From Pohlia nutans (lineage: Eukaryota; Streptophyta; Bryopsida; Bryales; Mniaceae): a stretch of 64,000 nt of DNA. The notes under the pieces are model-generated. The model had not been told where the DNA came from. It made no database searches and saw only the letters and a program-made list of their open reading frames with translations. A program made the translations under genes and the position numbers. The stretch's first letter is position 1. Each line of letters starts with the position of its first letter. The DNA is taken from positions 4,358,001 through 4,422,000 of the forward strand of contig CM040103.1 in assembly GCA_022496805.1 (NCBI GenBank). Reading direction: 5' to 3'. This document shows positions 10,202 to 20,062 of the stretch, piece after piece.

Positions 10202-13200
10202 ATGGGGTAAGCTCTTCAACCCTGCCCGGTTGTGCGATCAATCTATTTTATAATGTCTCTGGGGAGATCACCATGGACATCCCCATCCGTTTTGTAGAGA
10301 GGACTCCCCAGCCCACCGGCTATGGAGCTCTTTCAGCAACTTCCCTCAGGAGCTCTCCCGAGCTGCTTGTTAGCTAGGTCTCTCTAGATACTAGTTGCCT
10401 GCGTGGGGAGCTCTCCCTAGGCGCTCGCGTGGGGAGATCTCCCGAGTAGCGTCTGTGGGGAGATCTCCCGAGTAGCGTCCGTGGGGAGATCTCCCGAGTA
10501 GCGCCCGTGGGGAGATCTCCCGAGTAGCGTCCGCGGGGAGATCTCCCGACTAGCGGCCGTGGGGAGATCTCCCGAGGAGCGAACGTGGGGAGATCTCCCG
10601 AGTAACGCCCGTGGGGAGATCTCCCGAGTAGCGTCCGTGGGGAGATCTCCCGAGTAGCGTCCGTGGGGAGATCTCCCGAGTAGCGTCCGTGGAGAGATCT
10701 CCCGAGTAGCGCCCGTGGGGAGATCTCCCGAGTAGCGTCCATGGAGAGATCTCCCGAGTAGCGGCCGTGGGGAGATCTCCCGAGTAGCGTCCGTGGGGAG
10801 ATCTCCCGAGCAGCGTCCGTAGAGAGCTCTCCCCAGGTGCAAGCATGGGGAGCTCTCCCCAGGTGCGAGGGTGGGGAGCTCTCCCCAAGTGCGTGCGCGG
10901 GGAGCTCTCCCCAGGTGCGAGGGTGGGGAGCTCTCCCCAGGTGCGAGTGTGGGGAGCTCTCCCCAGGTGCGTGCGCGGGGAGCTCTCCCCAGGTGCGTGC
11001 GCGGGGAGCTCTCCCCAGGTGCGAGGGTGGGGAGCTCTCCCCAGGTGCGAGCGCGGGGAGCGCTCCCCAGGTGCGAGCGTGGGGCGCTCTCCCCAGGTGC
11101 GAGCGTGGGGAGCTCTCCCCAGGTGCGAGGGTGGGGAGCTCTCCCCAGGTGCGAGGGTGGGGAGCTCTCCCCAGGTGCGAGTATGGGGAGCTCTCCCCAG
11201 GTGCGAGCGCGGGGAGCTCTCCCCAGGTGCGAGGGTGGGGAGCTCTCCCCAGGTGCAAGCGCGGGGAGCGCTCCCCAGGTGCGAGCGTGGGGCGCTCTCC
11301 CCAGGTGCGAGTGTGGGGAGCTCTCCCCAGGTGCGAGCGTGGAGAGCTCTCCCCAGGTGCAAGGGTGGGGAGCGCTCCCCAGGTGCGAGCGTGGGGCGCT
11401 CTCCCCAGGTGCAAGTGTGGGGAGCTCTCCCCAGGTGCGAGCGTGGGGAGCTCTCCCCAGGTGCGAGGGTGGGGAGCTCTCCCCAGGTGCGAGTGTGGGG
11501 AGCTCTCCCCAGGTGCGAGGGTGGGGAGCTCTCCCCAGGTGCGAATGTGGGGAGCTCTCCCCAGGTGCGAGCGCGGGGAGCTCTCCCTATCAGCGTGCAT
11601 GGGCTTTCGCTGGCAGAGTGCGTAGGGAGCTCTTCGGAGCAGCGTGCGTGGAGAGCTCTCTCAAGTAGCTTGCGTGGGGAGCTCTGTCTAGGCCCGAGCG
11701 TGGGAAGATCTCTCCACGGACGCTGCTCGGGAGCTCTCTTCACGCGCGTTGCCTGGGAGAGTTTGCCACGTGCGCTGTTGGGGAGAGCTCCCCACACGCT
11801 CTGCTCTGGAGAGCTCACCACTGAGATGCTAGGGTGAGCTTCCGACGCTCGTGCCTGGAGAGAACTCCCTTCCCGGGCGCCTAGGGAGATCCCCCCACGG
11901 AGGTTGCAGTATCCACCCGCTTCCGTTTGCAGCGCTTGCAACGGTGGTGTGCTCGGAGCAATGTGTTAATCTCAAGCATTCGGGGATCTCCTTACAATGC
12001 CAGCATGGGGTGGTCTCTCGACAACCCACAATTCGGTCTGCTTACCATCTCACTCTGGGGAGGTCTCTCTACAACTTACGCATTTAGGGAGTTCTCCCTA
12101 CCATTTCACCTTGGGGAGGTCTCCCCACAACCCAAGCACGGGGAGGTATTACTACCATTTCACCCCGGGGAGGTCTCCCTACAGTCCACGCCTGGAGAGA
12201 TCTCTCCACAGCCTATAGCAAGGCCTTCCCAAAAACCAAGAATGGAGGTCTCTCTACAACCTCACTCTAGGATGGTCTTCCAACAATCCAATCGTGGAAG
12301 GACCTTTGAACGATCCCCTGATTGGTTTTATGTAGGTGCGTTGTCTGACTCGCTGTCATTGATGTCTTGCAGGGTCGATATGTCCCAGATCCCTGATGAA
12401 ATCCGACCAATTACGCTGAAGCCTCTTTGCGCAAACGTCCTCGACGATGCCCTTACTGGCTTTAAGAACAAACCGGGGTGTGCCTTTGTTTGCAACCCCA
12501 ATATTTTGAAGTGGGGCATAGATGTTGAGACAGCAGGTGTCCGCCCGAAGATCTGTTTTTTGTACGTACTGGCATCCGCACCCGAGCGCCCCATCAAGCC
12601 TCCCCACACCGCTATGCTGCAAGTGATTCCTGCCCCCGGTGCGCAGAAAGTCGATGTTAATATGGAGGAGTGTCCTGGTGGGCGTCGGCTTTCTCGACGA
12701 ATTGCCTTGCGTTTACCTATTGCAAAGCTTTCCAGTGAACTGTCACCGGCGCTTGAGGAGAAGGGATTTCTGTTTAACTGGCAAACGCAGGTCTTCTCTC
12801 AAGGCGATGTCCTAATCGAATTCGGAGACATATTTGAGGAATTTGAGGGCATCGACGACGACGACGCTAACCAGGGTATAGCACTCACGGCCGGCGCAGC
12901 ACCTTCTCCAACCAAGCGATCTAGATGGAAACCCGTCAATCCTGAGTCACGAAGGCTGAAGGACATGGAGGACGCCATCATAAAATTGGAGAAAGATTTC
13001 GACTTGAAGAAAAACGTGAGCAATACTAGAGCACTGACCGAGTGCTCCGAGTTTTTGGCTAGCCAGGTGGACCATCTGTACCCCTGGGGCAACTCTGCGG
13101 TGGATGATTCGGCGGGGCGGCGCATAAAGGTGCCCCTCCAAAACTTCCACAAGGCACCAGACACTTGGGTGTACCGCAGCATCGTGCCTAAACGGGTGGA

Positions 13201-16200
13201 CGAGTTGAAGGCCCAATTTATCGGGAATCGGAGCACCGTGCAAAGGCTCCCCATCATTGTCATCCACGTGCAACCAGTCCAAGGTGCGGAGCCTAGCAAG
13301 TTTGAAGTGGTGCCTACCATTCCGACAGATCGCGATGCGATGGCCACGCACCACTTCTGGATTGTTGGCGGCCAACATACTATTATGGCATCCGAGGCTG
13401 TAATCCGCGAAAATGCGAGTGATCCCACCTTCCAGGACCAGTACGGGAAGCACGAGATAATCGTGGTTTAGACTCTAGACATGAACCATATTCGATTGTT
13501 GTCCAGGATTCTTAATTCCCGGGCCTGGGACAAGGAGAGCACCCCGGACCTCTTCGACAAAATCAAGCAAGCTCGGGCTGTCTGGAAGGAAATGGGTAGC
13601 CCTTCTGCTGTCGAAGTTAGGAGCGTGGAATGGATTGTAAGCACCCTCCCCTCCCTCTATTGCTCCCAGACCTGCTTTTGTGAATTTCTTCATTGGGAGA
13701 CCTCCCCATGAGCTTGCAGTGAGAAGACCTCCCCATTAGCTTGCAGTGGGGAGACCTCCCCATGAGCTTGCAGTGGGGAGACCTCCCCATGAGCTTGCAG
13801 TGGGGAGACCTCCCCATGAGCTTGCAGTGGAGAGACCTCCCCATGAGCTTGCAGTGGGGAGACCTCCCCATGAACTTGCACTGGGGAGACGTCCCCATGA
13901 GCTTGCAGTGGAGAGACCTCCCCATGAGCTTGCACTGGGGAGACCTCCCCATGAGCTTGCACTGGAGAGACCTCCCCATGAGCTTGCACTGGGGAGACCT
14001 CCCCATGATCTTGCGGTGGGGAGACCTCCCCATGACCTTGCGGTGGGGAGACCTCCCCATGACCTTGCAGTAAGGAGACTTCCTCATGACCTTGCAATGG
14101 GGAGTCCTCCCCATGACCTTGCAGTGGGGAGACCTCCCCACGAGCTGTCAGTAGGGTGGTATCCCCGGGAGCTTTCATATGGGATGCCTCCCTATGCGCT
14201 TCCTGTAGAAAGGTCTTTTCGTAGAGTGTCAGTGGGGATGGCCTCCCCATTGACAATCACTGCCTCCAACAGGGAGGCCTCCATGCATCCGCGGAGTGGA
14301 TAGGGAGTCCCTGCCTAATATATGCGCCGTTGATATTAAGAAATGTGACAAATCAATTGAATGTCCGCAGAATTTCAAGGGGGCCGTCACTAGTATCCTC
14401 AACGCCGCAGATAAAGTTGACCTCAAGGAGGTCTATGGGTTTGTCTGTGGGTCGGACGCGGCCTATGATATGTGGAGGAAGATTTCGGACCTGTGGGTGA
14501 AAGGATCTCTCCCTGATGGTAAAGGGCAAACGCTGGAGCATCGGAGGACTGGACAAGGACGCTCGACCGTAACAAAGACGGACATCAAGCCCGTCCACAC
14601 GATGCCAGACTGGGCAATTCTGGAATGCGGGAAGAAAGTGTTGGCGGGACAATTGTGCCTGAAGACCGTCACTGAAGAGGTATGGACTGCCCCTGCGCAT
14701 TTCCTTGGTCTGAGCCCCGCCGCGACAGCGTTGCGTGGGGCTCGCAGTTTGCATTGGACCTCCCATGTTGGTTTCGTTAGTGAATCTTTCTCAGGTGCAG
14801 AATGTAGGTAGACTCTAGGAAGAACTCCCCACGCACTCACCGGGAAGAGGTTTGAACGCATGCTAGTTTAGACAACTATCTCACGAGCGGCTCGAGAGAG
14901 CTCCCCACCCACGCTGCTCGGGAGGTCTCCCCACGCGCGCCTAGGGAGAACTCCCGACGCACGCTTCTGGAGCAAGCTCCCCATTCATGCTGCTCGGGAG
15001 GTCTCCCCACGCCCGCTGCTGAGGACGCCTCTTCATGTTAGGACTGTAGGGAATCCCCGCCATGTTGGAATTGTAGCGAGACATGTCCCTGCTGGGGTTG
15101 TAGGGAGACCTCCCGAGGTAGGACCTTTAGGGTGATCTCTCCATGCGGGGACATGACAAAGTGCTGCGTTCAAGTTTATTTTTTGATACGGAACCTATTG
15201 TTCAAGGACTGGCTTTGCGATCCGTCGCGGACTGGGCAAAGTCCAAGAAAGAAGATATTGCCGTCATGCGCCGCGTAATGCATAAGTTCGGGCATCCCCT
15301 CCAAGGCAAAAAGGTGAACTTCACATTGGAGGAGTGGATCGATAAGGCAGATCGGTATAAAATGGACGAGACTTTCTTGCGGTACATGGCGAGGGTGGCT
15401 CGAGAGACGGAAGCAGGCCGGCAATGGTTTGATTCAGAGATGGACAACCTACGCGGTGTAGCCCAAAAGAAGTCTCCGCCTCCTCAATTTGGCCGTGCAC
15501 TTGAGAATAGGATTGAGCGCCTTGGAATGGCCGAGGTGGATGTGGAGGAGGTTTACGGCCCTGCGCGCAAGTACATCTGCTTAGCGCAGGATTCCCTTGC
15601 TCATCTCCATGACCACTGGGCTGACGTGAGCGCAAAACTCCAAATCTCTTCAAAAGAAGCCCTGTACACCGTCACTAATCTATTCTCACCGCTGACGGGT
15701 ACTGAGGTAAAGGGACCCATCAAATTTGAATCCTTTTTCTCCCACTTCGAGGAGTTGGTGCCGAGTGCGGAGACCACCGAGAACGTCAGACTTTCGGTGG
15801 GCGTGCACATCCTGTTGTGCGGTCGTGCCCGGCTACACGACCTATTATGTTGGTATCATTCGGGTGAACCGGTCAAAATTTGGGCCATGCACGTTTGCAT
15901 CTACCACCCGCACCCGGGGGATGGATTTACTCTAGACTTCTCGACCGACGGACAAATTGTACACGTTGTGTACCTCTGGCCAACGCCGGGGAAACTGGAC
16001 GACGTCAATGATGCCCGGGTAAACATGGCCTTGCATGTTGGGAAGCAATACTTGGCTTCCTACATCTTGGGTGACTCGGCCTTCAGGAACGCCGACAATG
16101 ACAGGAATTATTCAAGCGGGAGGGCTCAACCCAACCAAGCAGCGATGTCGGCCATTGCCAACTGCGTGCTCAAGGATAACAGAGTCATTGTCAACATCTG

Positions 16201-18602
16201 GAGCGGCGGCCCGATGACCATGGAAGGACTGGTGAGTTTCTATGTTTCTTTGTTTTACCTACACTTTTAGAATCTGCCCCCGACGGAGGTTGATGGGAAG
16301 GCCTCTGTATCAGGAAGTTCATGGGGAGGTCACTCCACTGCAAGTTGCTGGGGAGGTCTCCCCACTGCAAGTTCCTGGGGAGGTCTCCCCACTGCAAGTT
16401 CCTGGGGAGGCCTCCCCACTGCCAGTTCCTGGGGAGGCCTCCCCACTGCAAGTTCCTGGGGAGGCCAGCCCACTGCAAGTTCCTGGGGAGGCCTCTCCAC
16501 TGCAAGTTCCTGGGGAGGCCTCCTCCCTATAACCTTCTACTCCGGTCTCTCCAAAGGAAGTTCATGGGGAGGTCTCCCCACGACACATTTCTTGGAGACG
16601 TCTTTCCTCTGCATGATCCTAGAGAGGCCTCCCAGTGGAAGTTATGGGGAGGCCTCCCCATTGCAAGGTGATGAAGAGGCCCCCTCTTTGCAAGTCCTTG
16701 GGGAGGTCTCCCTGCCGCCAGTTCCTGGGGAGACCTCCCCTCTGGTAGTGTCAGGGAGGTCTCCGCACTGCAAGTTTGTGGGGAGGCTTCTCGACTGGAT
16801 GTTTATGGATTGGCCTCCCTAGTAGAAGGGATATGGGAGGTCTGTTTCTTGAATTATCATGGTCGTCTTGGTTTGCTCACAGTTGGGGAGTCTATCTAGC
16901 CATGCGGCCGAAGCCGGAGATCTGTATTGTTCTGCATTGGGAGTATCCACCTTCTCTGCGTCGCTGGGGAGCCCTCCCCAGAAATATAGCATCGATGGAG
17001 AGCCCTCCCTACCTATCTTCCGTCGCAATGGCCATTGACTTGTGTCACTGTGGTTTGCAGTCTTGCAAAAGCAAAGTCGTAGAGTTTGTCCATTCGGAAG
17101 CGGAGATAGGACCGGCTCAGCTAATGGCCTCGCAGATCCTAAAGGTCATCAAGGAGGCCGAGGACCTCGAAATTAGAGGCGAGGACGACGGGGGAGACGG
17201 TGACAGAGATGACGATGCTTTTCAAGAGGTCGACGATTCCGATTCTGAAGCAGCTGATGACATCGCGCCGGGCGCTGATGAGCTGGGTGGTGCGGCCGAT
17301 GGTGGTCCAGCGGACGTCGATGGTATCGGTTCAAGGTTGACGTCGGACGATATTGCTGATATCACCGCATTGGAGCAACCGGGTCCGAGCTCCACTGCTG
17401 CGGTTGCCAGGGATGATTTTAGTGTTCATGCGCATGTGCCTCCTCCTCCGCTTGCGGCTGCACGCGAAGTAGGCGAAGTGCCGGGGGTGGTCGATGGGCC
17501 CAGATATAGCTTTGAACTACGGCATGTCATGTCTGGCGTAGAGATAGAGAGGGCCCCCCGCAGCGCCCCGCCCCCATTTCCCCGACTCCGAAGGGCGGAA
17601 CGCGCACATGACGCAGAGGAGTCTTGTGGACCAGAAGTGGAGAACCCCGACAACGTTTCGTCCGATGCATCTCCGGCACACGTCTCTGCGCAGGGCCGAC
17701 GTGGGGAGCCCTCCCCATCCCAAAGCACCCCGCCCAGTGAGTCAGGACGACTTAGGGCCACGTCCCCGATGCCGCTGAGCTCGGACACACTTTCCGGCCG
17801 TCAGGGAGAGCTCTCCCCATCGCTGGAGTGCACTCCCGCCATGTCGGGATCTTTAAGGGAGCACTCCCCTGTGCCACTGAGTCAGACAAATCTGAATTCA
17901 CGTCTGGCTGGAATCCAGCTCTGCAGTGATCCTGGAGAGGCCTCCCGGGCTTCGGGGGCCTCCGTGCCTGGGAATTGCCCCAAAGGAGGCGACGAAATCC
18001 TTGGCGGGGAGGCCTCCCTATCGCAAAGGAGTTTGGGGAAGGGTTCGCAAAAGAGGAAGGCCAAAGACCACCAACAGGTAGAACCGCTCAACCAGGGGAC
18101 GGATGAGGATGACGGTGGTGCGACCAACATTCGGAGGTCCAACCGAGAACCCCGCCCCGTGGTTTTCCCCGACATGACCCCCTCGAGCCGAGTTGCAGGT
18201 GCTGCAGCGAATGTCCGGGGTGGCAAGGCCGGGCGTCGCGGACGAGGTGGCGAGGCCTCTGCCAACGCGGGGGGGAGCTCGCGCTCTCAGTTCCAGGCGC
18301 CCGGTGATGTCGTTGCCTCTCCCCGGAGTGGCGGCCGGGGTTCTGTACGTGGCCGCACTACTCCTGTGAGTACACTCGTGGGATCGGGTGCCCCAAACGT
18401 TGCAGGTTCTGAATCCATAGACGCCGGTGGGTCACAGACATCAGCGAGGCGTGTCCGGTCTAATGCTGGCAAATCCAAGCAGTCCAGCAAGCGAGCGGAC
18501 CGTGTTAGCGGATCGAACACAGACATTGTTGACTTGAGCGCGGAGGGCATGATGGCGAGCATGTCGGAGGCACCGGACACTCATATGTCTCCAGATAGAT
18601 AG
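10202..18602 (+). CDS. ParB-like domain protein with methyltransferase-like motif, five exons
   Basis: Proposed exons: 10202-10206, 12373-13636, 14371-14794, about 15162-16231 and 17061-18602. Exon 1 is just ATGGG before GTAAGC. Donors GTAAGC, GTAAGC, GTGCAG and GTGAGT pair in phase with acceptors, giving 1,435 codons in one frame. The acceptor near 15162 is the weakest. A TAG at 13469-13471 (codon 368) interrupts the frame. Exon 2 ends in a ParB/sulfiredoxin-like fold: IKVPLQNFHKAPDTWVYRS, then KRVDELKAQF, then LPIIVIHV, then FWIVGGQHTIMASEAV. Exon 4 ends with VIVNIWSGGPMTMEGL and exon 5 continues VVEFVHSEAEIG, reminiscent of motif I of beta-class DNA methyltransferases (D-x-F-x-G-x-G) but degenerate (N for D, GGP), with no clear DPPY. 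ParB-methyltransferase fusions are known in phages. Exon 5 is acidic, low-complexity and basic near its end. Function is unknown. Confidence 0.6.
10407..10830 (+). repeat. 26-bp array, core GGGGAGATCTCCCG (centre AT)
   Basis: About sixteen units of the form TAGCGTCCGTGGGGAGATCT followed by CCCGAG. The left arm is GGGGAG and the right arm CTCCCG, so the perfect palindrome is 12 bp. The array lies inside intron 1 of the ParB-like gene and changes abruptly near 10830 into the next array. Confidence 0.92.
10831..11595 (+). repeat. 26-bp array, core GGGGAGCTCTCCCC (centre CT)
   Basis: About twenty-nine units of GGGGAGCTCTCCCCAGGTGC plus a variable GAGNGT tail. The period is 26 bp, as in the preceding array, but the central dinucleotide and inter-palindrome linker differ. 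Occasional variants have centre CG (GGGGAGCGCTCCCC) or a shifted left arm (GGGGCGCTCTCCCC). Because 26 is not a multiple of three, all six frames can stay open through it; these are not genes. Confidence 0.92.
11596..12372 (+). repeat. Degenerate palindrome tail of intron 1
   Basis: Diverged units with mixed cores (GGGAGCTCTTC, GGGAGAGCTCCCC, TGGGGAGGTCTCCCCACAA). Spacing loosens towards the intron's acceptor (TGTCTTGCAG at about 12363-12372). It looks like an older array being eroded while the two upstream arrays are homogeneous. Confidence 0.7.
13690..14290 (+). repeat. 27-bp array, core GGGGAGACCTCCCC (centre AC)
   Basis: About seventeen units of CTTGCAGTGGGGAGACCTCC followed by CCATGAG, then diverged units to about 14285. 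It fills the intron 13637-14370. The array is multiple-of-three, so frames translate as nine-residue repeats (GRPPHELAV), which I regard as an artefact. Confidence 0.92.
14880..15135 (+). repeat. Diverged palindromes in intron 3
   Basis: Irregular units such as GCTGCTCGGGAGGTCTCCCC, CTAGGGAGAACTCCC and TAGGGAGACCTCCCGAGG lie in the intron between about 14795 and 15161. Centres and linkers are mixed, so this looks like an older or never-homogenised array. Confidence 0.65.
16290..16815 (+). repeat. 27-bp array, cores GGGGAGGTCTCCCC and GGGGAGGCCTCCCC
   Basis: About eight regular units of CTGCAAGTTCCTGGGGAGGT followed by CTCCCCA (27 bp), with the centre drifting from GT to GC along the array, then looser units to about 16815. 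It occupies intron 4 (16232-17060) of the ParB-like gene. Confidence 0.9.
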
Positions 18603-18684
18603 GGAGGCTTCCCCTCGTAGAATATCGACCCGTATGTGTTGTCTGCCGTGATAACCGCGATGGACCGTTTTCTGTATTGTACGT
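18603..18684 (+). other. 3' flank of the ParB-like gene, cut by the retrotransposon
   Basis: Only 82 bp of the original sequence separate the ParB-like stop codon from the left LTR. They resume at 27716. The retrotransposon therefore probably landed in the 3' untranslated or intergenic region between the ParB-like gene and the HAD-like gene. Its own genes run on the opposite strand. Confidence 0.6.
18681..18684 (+). repeat. Retrotransposon target-site duplication ACGT (left)
   Basis: ACGT precedes the left LTR and is repeated at 27712-27715 directly after the right LTR. Confidence 0.7.
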
Positions 18685-20019
18685 TGTCGGGTAGAGAGGG
18701 TTTTGCTCTGGGAAAACGCGGGGTTTCTAGCTGCAACTAGTTTGAATTCAAGGTATGGGGAAATATGATAGTGTAATTTATTGTTTATACCATTAAAAAC
18801 CCAAATCTATGTTTTATTTTGCAAAATAGCAAACCGTGTAAAGGCTTAAACCTTTAAAAACACTGTCAGCATTCAAATGAATGCCACAGACACATACTTG
18901 CTCCAAATCAAGTGTGCTATAACTTTCTGGAAAGCTAACACAAAGCTACACAATCTGTAAACATTTCAAGAGAAAATGATTTACCATTCAATATTTATAG
19001 CGTGCTGAAGTTGAGACTCCAAATATTCACGGCAGCTGTACATCTCTCCACTTCGGGACGCATATCATCTTCATAAAAGCTCCAAATACATGATGCCATA
19101 ATTGTTTAGAAAGCTAACATCACCATCTACGTTGCCTGTAAATCTTAGCTTAAAATATCATACTGTCCGTTTTCTATACTTCGTCAAAAATGGAACTTCT
19201 ATATTGAGCGGCAGTTTCACACCCTCAAACTTCTACAAGCATAACTTTCACGTCCTAACTCCAAAACAAGAGTTTAATAGCTTTTTAGAAAGCTATCAAC
19301 ATAACACATGTGCTCACAAAATTTCAAAACTAATCGATCATTATACAAATTTCTACAAGAGTTTAAAGCGACTGCCTTTGAATTTCGACGGCACTAAACC
19401 CTCTTTCACTTCTCAAGGCATAACTTTCTCATACTAACTCCAAATGACAAGCGCCACACACCATTGGAATCACAACAAGAAGAGGAACGTGCTCTCAAAA
19501 TTTCATTGAAATCCGAGCTATACACAGTAAGTCACTTGTCCTCAAACACACGGCACAAAACTAAAAAACTAAAACATGAACACAAGAAGAATGAGGTTCG
19601 GGAGAAGAAGGCCCCCCTTATCAAGCCACAAGGGGGAACACATCAGCCCATACCTAGCCACATGGGCACCCTAAAACTAATTGGGTGACCCAAAAGTCTC
19701 CCATACCTCTATCCATTCGCTTATTTTAATGATAAACTCACAAAAAACTAAAAGAAAGGTAAAACAATCTTCACCTTTCTTTTCAACAACTATCAAAACT
19801 CAAATTAAATATCAAAACTCATTCTAAGAAGATAAATGTAAAGTTTGACTCTTATTAGTCAAAACACAAGGCAATTAAAACCTTGTAGAGATTATGAATC
19901 AATTCATAATCTTTCTCAAATATTCCCTATTCATTTCTTCTTTAAATGAGATATCTTAAAACTCATCAAAATAACAATACTATAAGTTTTTACACTATAT
20001 GCGCATTTGCATCGCGACA
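18685..20019 (-). repeat. 3' LTR (left copy)
   Basis: In element orientation it starts TGTCGCGATGCAAATGCGCA and ends CTCTACCCGACA. The phrases AAAGCTAACA and TAACTTTC recur many times inside both LTRs, which contain no real gene. Confidence 0.95.
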
Positions 20020-20033
20020 TTCACCCCCTCCAA
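20019..20033 (-). other. Polypurine tract next to the 3' LTR
   Basis: On the minus strand the sequence reads TTGGAGGGGGTGAAT immediately before the LTR; its last base overlaps the LTR end. It primes plus-strand DNA synthesis in LTR elements. The same 15-mer occurs a second time inside pol at 23029-23043. Confidence 0.75.
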
Positions 20034-20062
20034 ACCTGCACATCCTCCGGTATGTGCCAAAC

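Noticed and set aside
10374..11941. Long overlapping open frames on both strands (260-460 codons) with repeats such as LGRAPHARTWGELPT or GELSPGASVGSSPQVR
   Set aside because: They are translations of the 26-bp arrays; a 26-bp GC-rich unit without stop codons keeps all frames open. They lie in a predicted intron and have no non-repeat domain.
13617..14303. Nine-residue-repeat frames on both strands in the 27-bp array
   Set aside because: Multiple-of-three satellite inside a phase-consistent intron; repeats, not protein.
10407..16815. CRISPR-like arrays
   Set aside because: Linkers between palindromes are only about 12 bp and are themselves repeated, not unique spacers; the setting is a eukaryotic nuclear genome with spliced genes.
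19102..19688. Open frames inside the LTRs (also at 26794-27380)
   Set aside because: They lie wholly within both LTR copies, are on the strand opposite to the element's genes and show no domain.
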